Shown here one piece after another: positions 16,036 to 22,928 of a DNA stretch of 64,000 nucleotides. Each line of letters opens with the position of its first letter. The first letter of the stretch is position 1. Below the pieces are notes generated by a model. That model did no database searches and was not told the origin of the DNA. It saw only the letters and a list, made by a program, of their open reading frames with translations. Both the position numbers and the translations under genes were made by a program. This DNA comes from Scandinavium vulneris_A (GTDB taxonomy: Bacteria; Pseudomonadota; Gammaproteobacteria; Enterobacterales; Enterobacteriaceae), in NCBI GenBank assembly GCA_046518185.1, contig JBKGRZ010000007.1, positions 164,497-228,496 of the forward strand. The letters are read 5' to 3'.

Positions 16036-16155
16036 TATAATAAACACTGGAAAGCGCCTGATGTGCGTATTACCTTAGATGCCTCAATTTTGATGATGAT
16101 AATGAGCCTGCCCTGACAACTAACGACAGGCTCCTGAAAAGGAGTGCTTTTTTTC
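16036..16155 (+). promoter_or_regulatory. yheO-tusDCB leader with two overlapping hairpins
   Basis: A perfect TATAAT occurs at 16036-16041, although its -35 region would fall inside the fkpA terminator. Downstream, GAGCCTG (16104-16110) can pair with CAGGCTC (16127-16133). Alternatively CTCC (16131-16134) can pair with GGAG (16141-16144), the yheO Shine-Dalgarno core, followed by a T7 run directly before the ATG. The two pairings share bases 16131-16133 and exclude each other. A regulatory switch is inferred from sequence only. Confidence 0.4.
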
Positions 16156-16878
16156 ATGTCCAGGTCGCTTTTAACCAACGAAACCAGTGAACTTGATTTA
16201 CTGGATCAACGTCCTTTCGACCAGACCGATTTTGATATTCTGAAATCTTACGAAGCGGTTGTGGACGGGTTAGCGATGCTCATTGGCTCCCATTGCGAAA
16301 TCGTGCTGCACTCGTTGCAGGATCTCAAATGTTCCGCCATCCGTATTGCCAACGGTGAACACACCGGCCGTAAAATCGGCTCGCCAATTACCGACTTAGC
16401 GCTGCGCATGCTCCATGATATGACCGGGGCCGACAGCAGCGTCTCCAAATGCTATTTCACCCGCGCAAAAAGCGGCGTGCTGATGAAGTCTGTGACCATT
16501 GCCATTCGTAACCGCGACCATCGGGTTATCGGCCTGCTGTGCATCAACATGAACCTTGATGTGCCGTTCTCACAAATCATGAGCACCTTTATTCCGCCGG
16601 AAACGCCGGAAGTGAATTCCCAGGTCAACTTTGCCTCTTCTGTAGAAGACCTGGTCACCCAGACGCTGGAGTTCACTATCGAAGAGGTCAACGCCGATCG
16701 GAACGTTTCGAACAACGCTAAAAATCGTCAGATCGTGCTTAACCTTTACGAAAAAGGGATCTTCGACATCAAAGACGCCATTAACCAGGTGGCCGACCGT
16801 CTGAATATCTCCAAACACACCGTTTACCTCTACATTCGCCAGTTCAAGAGCGGCGATTTCCAGGGGCAAGATAAGTAA
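16156..16878 (+). CDS. yheO: YheO, PAS-like/HTH DNA-binding regulator
   Basis: A 240-residue protein of the YheO/DauR family: an N-terminal PAS-like domain (about 25-145, with GLAMLIGSHCEIVLHSL and VIGLLCINMNLD) and a C-terminal helix-turn-helix (about 200-235, RLNISKHTVYLYIRQFK). It is a predicted transcription factor with no assigned target. The ATG at 16156 is preferred over an in-frame GTG at 16144 because it follows AAGGAG and gives the family length. Its stop overlaps the tusD start as TAATG, so it is translated with the tus genes. Confidence 0.93.
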   Translation: MSRSLLTNETSELDLLDQRPFDQTDFDILKSYEAVVDGLAMLIGSHCEIVLHSLQDLKCSAIRIANGEHTGRKIGSPITDLALRMLHDMTGADSSVSKCYFTRAKSGVLMKSVTIAIRNRDHRVIGLLCINMNLDVPFSQIMSTFIPPETPEVNSQVNFASSVEDLVTQTLEFTIEEVNADRNVSNNAKNRQIVLNLYEKGIFDIKDAINQVADRLNISKHTVYLYIRQFKSGDFQGQDK

Positions 16879-17264
16879 TGCGCTTTGCCCTGATGGTCAC
16901 GGGTCCGGCCTATGGTACCCAGCAGTCCAGCAGCGCGTGGCAGTTTGCCAATGCGGTGCTGGCGGAAGGGCACGAGATTGCGAGCGTGTTCTTCTACCGT
17001 GAAGGGGTCTACAACGCTAATCAGCTCACCGCTCCGGCCAGTGATGAGTTCGACCTGGTGCGGGCATGGCAATCTCTACATGAACAGCATGGCGTGGCGC
17101 TGCATATTTGTGTCGCGGCAGCTTTGCGCCGTGGCGTGACCGATGAAACCGAAGCCAAGCAATTGGGGCTTACGGGCTTTAATCTGCAGCCTGGCTTTAT
17201 GTTAAGCGGGTTGGGCGCGCTGGCAGAAGCCTCGCTGACCTGCGATCGCATGGTGCAATTCTGA
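16878..17264 (+). CDS. tusD: TusD, sulfurtransferase subunit of TusBCD
   Basis: TusD accepts persulfide sulfur from TusA in the relay that makes 2-thiouridine at wobble U34 of tRNA-Lys, Glu and Gln. The 128-residue DsrE-family protein carries the acceptor Cys at residue 78 (HICVAAALRRG), in agreement with E. coli TusD. It acts in a TusB2C2D2 hexamer and passes sulfur to TusE and MnmA. It is coupled to yheO and tusC by overlapping stop and start codons. Confidence 0.97.
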   Translation: MRFALMVTGPAYGTQQSSSAWQFANAVLAEGHEIASVFFYREGVYNANQLTAPASDEFDLVRAWQSLHEQHGVALHICVAAALRRGVTDETEAKQLGLTGFNLQPGFMLSGLGALAEASLTCDRMVQF

Positions 17265-17623
17265 TGAAACGTGTTGCCTTCGTTTTCATGACCGCCCCGC
17301 ACGGCAGCAGCGCGGGCAGGGAAGGGCTTGATGCGTTACTGGCCACCTCGGCGCTGACGGAAGAAATTGGCGTCTTTTTCCTGGGCGATGGCGTGTTTCA
17401 GCTCCTCAGCGAGCAAAAGCCTGCGACAATTCTGGCCCGTGATTACATCCCAACGTTTAAACTGATGGCGCTGTACGACATTGAACACTGCTGGATGTGC
17501 GCGGCGTCGCTGCGTGAGCGCGGGCTGAGTGCGTCTTCTTCATTTATTATCGAATCTGAGATCCTCGAGCCGGAAGCGCTACGGCAGCAACTCGATGATT
17601 ACGAAGTGATTTTACGATTCTGA
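17264..17623 (+). CDS. tusC: TusC, subunit of the TusBCD tRNA thiolation complex
   Basis: A 119-residue DsrF-like protein, structural partner of TusD and TusB in the sulfur relay for tRNA 2-thiouridine. The sequence VAFVFMTAPHGSSAGREGLD opens the DsrE/F fold; the later CWMCAASLRERGL corresponds to the region of the TusD acceptor cysteine. The start overlaps the tusD stop as TGATG. Confidence 0.96.
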   Translation: MKRVAFVFMTAPHGSSAGREGLDALLATSALTEEIGVFFLGDGVFQLLSEQKPATILARDYIPTFKLMALYDIEHCWMCAASLRERGLSASSSFIIESEILEPEALRQQLDDYEVILRF

Positions 17624-17630
17624 GGTGACG

Positions 17631-17918
17631 ATGCTGCATACTCTTAGCCATTCTCCCTGGCAACATGACATCAGCGCCCAGCTTCGTTTAGTGAAGGCGG
17701 GTGACGACCTGTTGCTGCTGTCCGATGGCGTGATAGCGGCGCTGGAAGGCAGCCGCTACCTTGATATTCTTCGCGCCGCCCCCATATCTCTGTACGCGCT
17801 AAATGAAGACATTGAAGCCCGCGGCCTCGCTGGTCAAATTTCGAGCGGTGTCGTCAGGGTTAGCTATAATGACTTCGTCAGACTCACGATCAAACACACC
17901 AGGCAACTCACCTGGTAG
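17631..17918 (+). CDS. tusB: TusB, subunit of the TusBCD tRNA thiolation complex
   Basis: A 95-residue DsrH-like protein, the third subunit of the sulfur relay complex. The ATG at 17631 (MLHTLSHSPW) is preferred over an in-frame GTG at 17625, because GAGG at 17622-17625 is the ribosome binding site and the length then matches E. coli TusB. The conserved LLLLSDGVIAALEG and VYALNED-like YALNEDIEARG segments are seen. The gene is last of yheO-tusDCB and precedes the str promoter. Confidence 0.95.
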   Translation: MLHTLSHSPWQHDISAQLRLVKAGDDLLLLSDGVIAALEGSRYLDILRAAPISLYALNEDIEARGLAGQISSGVVRVSYNDFVRLTIKHTRQLTW

Positions 17919-17938
17919 CAGAGATCGTTGTATATTTC

Positions 17939-17967
17939 TTGACACCTTTTCGGCGTGGCCCTAAAAT
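17939..17967 (+). promoter_or_regulatory. str operon promoter
   Basis: A consensus -35 TTGACA (17939-17944) and -10 TAAAAT (17962-17967) with a 17-bp spacer lie 74 bp before rpsL, followed by a GC-containing discriminator. This matches the known E. coli str promoter nearly base for base. A CCTCATATTATATGAGG hairpin (17975-17991) begins the leader. Confidence 0.95.
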
Positions 17968-18040
17968 TTCGCGTCCTCATATTATATGAGGCGATTTATT
18001 ACGTGTTTACGAAGCAAAAGCTAAAACCAGGAGCTATTTA

Positions 18041-18415
18041 ATGGCAACAGTTAACCAGCTGGTTCGCAAACCACGCACTCGCAAGGTTGCTAAAAGCAAC
18101 GTGCCAGCGCTGGAAGCCTGCCCGCAGAAACGTGGTGTATGTACCCGTGTATATACCACCACTCCTAAGAAACCAAACTCCGCACTGCGTAAAGTATGCC
18201 GTGTGCGTTTGACTAACGGTTTTGAAGTCACCTCCTACATCGGTGGTGAAGGTCACAACCTGCAGGAACACTCCGTGATCCTGATCCGTGGCGGTCGTGT
18301 TAAAGACCTTCCGGGTGTTCGTTACCACACCGTTCGTGGTGCACTTGACTGCTCCGGCGTTAAAGACCGTAAGCAATCTCGTTCCAAGTATGGCGTGAAG
18401 CGTCCTAAGGCTTAA
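18041..18415 (+). CDS. rpsL: 30S ribosomal protein S12
   Basis: S12 lies at the decoding centre and controls accuracy. The 124-residue protein is near-identical to E. coli S12. Lysines at positions 43 (TPKKPNS) and 88 (GRVKDLPG, counting Met) are wild type; changes at these sites give streptomycin resistance, so the gene itself predicts sensitivity. It is first in the str operon, and AGGAG lies 5 bp before the ATG. Confidence 0.99.
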   Translation: MATVNQLVRKPRTRKVAKSNVPALEACPQKRGVCTRVYTTTPKKPNSALRKVCRVRLTNGFEVTSYIGGEGHNLQEHSVILIRGGRVKDLPGVRYHTVRGALDCSGVKDRKQSRSKYGVKRPKA

Positions 18416-18505
18416 TGGTTTCCGTTAAGTAAGGCCAAACGTTTTAACTAAATGTCAAACTCACTAGAGTTTTGGACAACCCTGAATTAACAACGGAGTA
18501 TTTCC
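18416..18505 (+). promoter_or_regulatory. rpsL-rpsG intercistronic region (S7 translational operator position)
   Basis: In E. coli ribosomal protein S7 represses the distal str genes by binding the mRNA between rpsL and rpsG. The 90-base gap here is of similar size and begins with related sequence. The call rests on position; I did not fold the RNA. Confidence 0.5.
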
Positions 18506-18976
18506 ATGCCACGTCGTCGCGTCATTGGTCAGCGTAAAATTCTGCCGGATCCTAAGTTCGGATCAGAGCTGCTGGCTAAATTTGTAAATATCCTGATGGT
18601 AGATGGTAAAAAATCTACTGCTGAAGCAATCGTATACAGCGCGCTGGAGACCCTGGCTCAGCGTTCTGGTAAAAATGAACTGGAAGCTTTCGAAGTCGCT
18701 CTCGACAACGTGCGCCCGACTGTAGAAGTTAAGTCTCGCCGCGTTGGTGGTTCTACTTATCAGGTTCCAGTTGAAGTTCGTCCGGTTCGTCGTAATGCCC
18801 TGGCAATGCGTTGGATCGTTGAAGCTGCTCGTAAACGCGGTGATAAATCTATGGCTCTCCGCCTGGCGAACGAACTTTCTGACGCTGCAGACAACAAAGG
18901 TACTGCAGTTAAGAAACGTGAAGACGTTCACCGTATGGCAGAAGCCAACAAGGCGTTCGCTCACTACCGTTGGTAA
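18506..18976 (+). CDS. rpsG: 30S ribosomal protein S7
   Basis: S7 nucleates assembly of the 30S head on 16S rRNA and represses str operon translation. The 156-residue form ends HYRW, as in E. coli B and most enterics; the longer 179-residue form of E. coli K-12 is the exception, so this is not a truncation. The start MPRRRVIGQRKILPDPKFG is fully conserved and follows CGGAG. Confidence 0.99.
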   Translation: MPRRRVIGQRKILPDPKFGSELLAKFVNILMVDGKKSTAEAIVYSALETLAQRSGKNELEAFEVALDNVRPTVEVKSRRVGGSTYQVPVEVRPVRRNALAMRWIVEAARKRGDKSMALRLANELSDAADNKGTAVKKREDVHRMAEANKAFAHYRW

Positions 18977-18995
18977 TCCCTTCGGAGTGTTAGTC

Positions 18996-19032
18996 CCCAG
19001 ACGAGCGCTTCAGGTAAGCTGCTCGTTCTGGG
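18996..19032 (+). other. Hairpin between rpsG and fusA
   Basis: CCCAGACGAGC (18996-19006) pairs with GCTCGTTCTGGG (19021-19032) with one mismatch around a 14-base loop. There is no T tract, so it is not a terminator; it may act in mRNA processing or in coupling between S7 and EF-G. Function is inferred only. Confidence 0.5.
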
Positions 19033-19073
19033 TCACTTAATCTGAACGTCTCAAGAATTAAACGAGGAATCAA

Positions 19074-21188
19074 ATGGCTCGTACAACCCCCATCGCACGC
19101 TACCGTAACATTGGTATCAGTGCGCACATCGACGCCGGTAAAACTACGACTACCGAACGTATTCTGTTCTACACCGGTGTAAACCACAAAATCGGTGAAG
19201 TACACGACGGCGCCGCAACCATGGACTGGATGGAGCAGGAGCAGGAGCGTGGTATTACCATTACCTCCGCAGCGACTACCGCATTCTGGTCTGGTATGGC
19301 GAAGCAGTATGAACCGCATCGCGTAAACATCATCGACACCCCGGGCCACGTTGACTTCACCATCGAAGTTGAACGTTCCATGCGTGTTCTTGACGGTGCA
19401 GTAATGGTTTACTGCGCAGTTGGTGGTGTTCAGCCACAGTCTGAAACCGTATGGCGTCAGGCGAACAAATATAAAGTTCCACGCATCGCGTTCGTTAACA
19501 AAATGGACCGCATGGGTGCTAACTTCCTGAAAGTTGTTGGTCAGATCAAATCCCGTCTGGGCGCGAACCCTGTTCCGCTGCAGCTGGCAATTGGTGCTGA
19601 AGAAGGTTTCACCGGTGTTATCGACCTGGTGAAAATGAAAGCCATCAACTGGAACGATGCTGATCAGGGCGTTACCTTCGAATACGAAGATATCCCAGCT
19701 GATATGCAGGACCTGGCTGACGAATGGCACCAGAACCTGATCGAATCCGCTGCGGAAGCGTCTGAAGAGCTGATGGAAAAATACCTGGGCGGCGAAGAGC
19801 TGACCGAGGAAGAAATCAAGACTGCTCTGCGTCAGCGCGTGCTGAACAACGAAATCATCCTGGTAACCTGTGGTTCTGCGTTTAAGAACAAAGGTGTTCA
19901 GGCGATGCTGGATGCGGTAATCGATTACCTGCCAGCTCCGACTGACGTTCCTGCGATCAACGGTATGCTGGATGACGGTAAAGACACCCCATCTGAGCGT
20001 CACGCTAGCGATGACGAGCCGTTTGCTGCTCTGGCATTCAAAATCGCTACCGACCCGTTCGTGGGTAACCTGACCTTCTTCCGCGTGTACTCTGGTGTTG
20101 TTAACTCCGGTGATACCGTGTACAACCCGGTTAAATCCGCTCGTGAGCGTTTTGGCCGTATCGTACAGATGCACGCTAACAAACGTGAAGAGATCAAAGA
20201 AGTTCGCGCGGGCGACATTGCTGCGGCAATCGGCCTGAAAGACGTGACCACAGGTGACACCATCTGTGATCCGGACAACGTGATCATTCTTGAGCGTATG
20301 GAATTCCCAGAGCCGGTAATTTCCATCGCTGTTGAACCGAAAACCAAAGCTGACCAGGAAAAAATGGGTCTGGCTCTGGGTCGTCTGGCTAAAGAAGATC
20401 CATCATTCCGCGTATGGACTGATGAAGAATCTAACCAGACCATCATCGCTGGTATGGGTGAACTGCATCTCGACATCATCGTTGACCGTATGAAGCGTGA
20501 ATTCAACGTTGAAGCGAACGTCGGTAAACCTCAGGTTGCTTACCGCGAAGCGATTCGTGCGAAAGTTACCGATGTTGAAGGTAAACACGCCAAGCAGTCT
20601 GGTGGTCGTGGTCAGTACGGTCATGTTGTTATCGACATGTACCCACTGGAGCCGGGCTCAAATCCGAAAGGTTACGAGTTCATCAACGACATCAAAGGTG
20701 GTGTAATTCCTGGCGAATACATCCCTGCCGTTGATAAAGGCATCCAGGAGCAGCTGAAGGCAGGTCCTCTGGCTGGTTACCCGGTAGTTGATCTCGGCGT
20801 GCGTCTGCACTTCGGTTCTTACCATGACGTTGACTCCTCTGAACTGGCGTTTAAACTGGCCGCTTCTATCGCCTTTAAAGAAGGCTTTAAGAAAGCGAAA
20901 CCAGTTCTGCTTGAACCTATCATGAAGGTTGAAGTAGAGACTCCGGAAGAGAACACCGGTGACGTAATCGGTGACCTTAGCCGTCGTCGTGGTCAGCTGA
21001 AAGGTCAGGAATCTAACGCTACTGGCGTTCAGATCCATGCTGAAGTTCCGCTGTCTGAAATGTTCGGTTACGCAACTCAGCTGCGTTCTCTGACCAAAGG
21101 TCGCGCATCTTACTCCATGGAATTCCTGAAGTATGATGATGCGCCGAACAACGTTGCTCAGGCCGTTATCGAAGCTCGTGGCAAATAA
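19074..21188 (+). CDS. fusA: Elongation factor G
   Basis: EF-G is the GTPase that drives translocation and, with RRF, ribosome recycling. The 704-residue protein has the five-domain layout, with G1 AHIDAGKT at 17-24, DTPGH (G3) and NKMDRMG (G4) in the GTPase domain. It is near-identical to E. coli FusA. An ACGAGG ribosome binding site precedes the ATG. Third gene of the str operon. Confidence 0.99.
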   Translation: MARTTPIARYRNIGISAHIDAGKTTTTERILFYTGVNHKIGEVHDGAATMDWMEQEQERGITITSAATTAFWSGMAKQYEPHRVNIIDTPGHVDFTIEVERSMRVLDGAVMVYCAVGGVQPQSETVWRQANKYKVPRIAFVNKMDRMGANFLKVVGQIKSRLGANPVPLQLAIGAEEGFTGVIDLVKMKAINWNDADQGVTFEYEDIPADMQDLADEWHQNLIESAAEASEELMEKYLGGEELTEEEIKTALRQRVLNNEIILVTCGSAFKNKGVQAMLDAVIDYLPAPTDVPAINGMLDDGKDTPSERHASDDEPFAALAFKIATDPFVGNLTFFRVYSGVVNSGDTVYNPVKSARERFGRIVQMHANKREEIKEVRAGDIAAAIGLKDVTTGDTICDPDNVIILERMEFPEPVISIAVEPKTKADQEKMGLALGRLAKEDPSFRVWTDEESNQTIIAGMGELHLDIIVDRMKREFNVEANVGKPQVAYREAIRAKVTDVEGKHAKQSGGRGQYGHVVIDMYPLEPGSNPKGYEFINDIKGGVIPGEYIPAVDKGIQEQLKAGPLAGYPVVDLGVRLHFGSYHDVDSSELAFKLAASIAFKEGFKKAKPVLLEPIMKVEVETPEENTGDVIGDLSRRRGQLKGQESNATGVQIHAEVPLSEMFGYATQLRSLTKGRASYSMEFLKYDDAPNNVAQAVIEARGK

Positions 21189-21213
21189 GCCGCAAGTTAA
21201 AAACTAATGTCCC

Positions 21214-21239
21214 GTGCTCTCTCCTTGAGGGGAGAGCAC
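21214..21239 (+). other. Hairpin in the fusA-tufA intercistronic region
   Basis: GTGCTCTCTCC-ttga-GGGGAGAGCAC forms an 11-bp stem with a 4-base loop 20 bases before the tufA start. It is not followed by a T tract. Possible roles are a processing or stability element separating the highly expressed tufA message from upstream genes. Confidence 0.65.
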
Positions 21240-21258
21240 TATAGTAAGGAATATAGCC

Positions 21259-22443
21259 GTGTCTAAAGAAAAATTTGAACGTACAAAACCGCACGTCAAC
21301 GTTGGTACTATCGGCCACGTCGACCATGGTAAAACTACCCTGACTGCTGCAATCACTACCGTACTGGCTAAAACCTACGGCGGTGCTGCTCGTGCTTTCG
21401 ACCAGATCGATAACGCACCAGAAGAAAAAGCTCGTGGTATCACCATCAACACTTCCCACGTTGAATATGACACCCCGACTCGCCACTACGCACACGTAGA
21501 CTGCCCAGGCCACGCCGACTATGTTAAAAACATGATCACCGGTGCTGCTCAGATGGATGGCGCGATCCTGGTTGTTGCTGCGACTGACGGCCCTATGCCT
21601 CAGACTCGTGAGCACATCCTGCTGGGTCGTCAGGTAGGCGTTCCTTTCATCATCGTGTTCCTGAACAAGTGCGACATGGTTGATGACGAAGAGCTGCTGG
21701 AACTGGTAGAAATGGAAGTTCGTGAACTTCTGTCTCAGTACGATTTCCCAGGCGACGACACCCCAATCGTTCGTGGTTCTGCGCTGAAAGCGCTGGAAGG
21801 CGAAGCAGAGTGGGAAGCAAAAATCATCGAACTGGCTGGCTTCCTGGATTCTTACATCCCAGAACCAGAGCGTGCGATTGACAAGCCGTTCCTGCTGCCT
21901 ATCGAAGACGTATTCTCCATCTCCGGCCGTGGTACTGTTGTTACCGGTCGTGTAGAGCGCGGTATCGTTAAAGTAGGTGAAGAAGTAGAAATCGTTGGTA
22001 TCAAAGAAACTGCGAAAACTACCTGTACTGGCGTTGAAATGTTCCGCAAACTGCTGGACGAAGGCCGTGCTGGTGAGAACGTTGGTGTTCTGCTGCGTGG
22101 TATCAAACGTGAAGAAATCGAACGTGGCCAGGTTCTGGCCAAGCCGGGTTCAATCAACCCGCACACCAAGTTCGAATCTGAAGTGTACATCCTGTCCAAA
22201 GACGAAGGCGGCCGTCATACTCCGTTCTTCAAAGGCTACCGTCCACAGTTCTACTTCCGTACTACTGACGTGACTGGTACCATCGAACTGCCAGAAGGCG
22301 TTGAGATGGTAATGCCGGGCGACAACATCAAAATGGTTGTTACCCTGATCCACCCAATCGCGATGGACGACGGTCTGCGTTTCGCAATCCGTGAAGGCGG
22401 CCGTACCGTTGGCGCGGGCGTTGTTGCTAAAGTTCTGAGCTAA
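21259..22443 (+). CDS. tufA: Elongation factor Tu
   Basis: EF-Tu carries aminoacyl-tRNA to the ribosomal A site. The 394-residue protein has G1 GHVDHGKT (19-26), DCPGH and NKCD GTPase motifs and the C-terminal barrel domains. The start codon is GTG, as in E. coli, after TAAGGA. A second copy (tufB) normally lies elsewhere in enterics. It ends the str operon with a strong terminator. Confidence 0.99.
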   Translation: MSKEKFERTKPHVNVGTIGHVDHGKTTLTAAITTVLAKTYGGAARAFDQIDNAPEEKARGITINTSHVEYDTPTRHYAHVDCPGHADYVKNMITGAAQMDGAILVVAATDGPMPQTREHILLGRQVGVPFIIVFLNKCDMVDDEELLELVEMEVRELLSQYDFPGDDTPIVRGSALKALEGEAEWEAKIIELAGFLDSYIPEPERAIDKPFLLPIEDVFSISGRGTVVTGRVERGIVKVGEEVEIVGIKETAKTTCTGVEMFRKLLDEGRAGENVGVLLRGIKREEIERGQVLAKPGSINPHTKFESEVYILSKDEGGRHTPFFKGYRPQFYFRTTDVTGTIELPEGVEMVMPGDNIKMVVTLIHPIAMDDGLRFAIREGGRTVGAGVVAKVLS

Positions 22444-22479
22444 TCAATAGTACCCTGCTTAAGGGATATTGATAATGAA

Positions 22480-22513
22480 TGCCAGCCACTGAAAAGTGGT
22501 TGGCATTTTTTTT
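22480..22513 (+). terminator. str operon terminator after tufA
   Basis: TGCCAGCCACT-gaaa-AGTGGTTGGCA followed by nine T residues forms a strong rho-independent terminator 37 bp after the tufA stop. Confidence 0.95.
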
Positions 22514-22928
22514 ACACAAACAGTTACGTCCCCCTATTTCCTGTTACAGACTCATTATTGGTTTGCAAAATTCGTCTCATTCGTGTGATTAATATATTCT
22601 CACCTAAATATACTTATTAATTTGAATCTCAACGTCGAATATAGACTTCGCTTATATAATTGCAGTGCTGCGTTGTAATTTGGGGTGATTTATATTTTCA
22701 TTAAACATATTAACTTTCAATATTGATTTGAGGTTATCCTTAAAGTTGGTCTCGCTTAATGACTTTTTAAGTGACGGTACATTGACAATATATATACATA
22801 CTGCCAGCATTCCACATTAGAAGTACAGTTCAACGTTTACTTCTACTGCATTATCACTTCTCTTTAATCATCGATATTTTATATATAAATAATTTGTTCC
22901 GGTTTATACATTTAAGAAGGAATTTAAA
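22514..22928 (+). promoter_or_regulatory. AT-rich upstream region of the chitinase gene
   Basis: This 415-bp stretch has no gene. It is visibly AT-rich compared with its flanks, with runs such as tatatatacata and attttatatataaataattt, the composition expected for an H-NS-silenced promoter; E. coli chiA and gsp are known H-NS targets. A consensus -35 TTGACA occurs at 22782-22787 but lacks a good -10 at 17 bp. An inverted repeat at 22818-22845 is listed separately. AAGAAGGAA just before the ATG is the ribosome binding site. Confidence 0.55.
22818..22845. promoter_or_regulatory. 8-bp inverted repeat upstream of the chitinase
   Basis: TAGAAGTA (22818-22825) and TACTTCTA (22838-22845) are perfect inverted copies separated by 12 bp. 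Arm centres are 20 bp apart, about two helical turns, so a dimeric regulator could bind both arms from one face. It lies 84-111 bp before the ATG and directly after the TTGACA box. The regulator is unknown. Confidence 0.45.

Noticed and set aside
18506..18976. Possible truncation of S7, because E. coli K-12 has a 179-residue form
   Set aside because: The 156-residue form is standard in enterics; K-12 is the exception through loss of the usual stop.
18990..20174. 394-codon open frame on the minus strand opposite fusA
   Set aside because: It lies entirely against a highly expressed gene whose codon bias leaves the antisense frame open, has no ribosome binding site and resembles no protein family.
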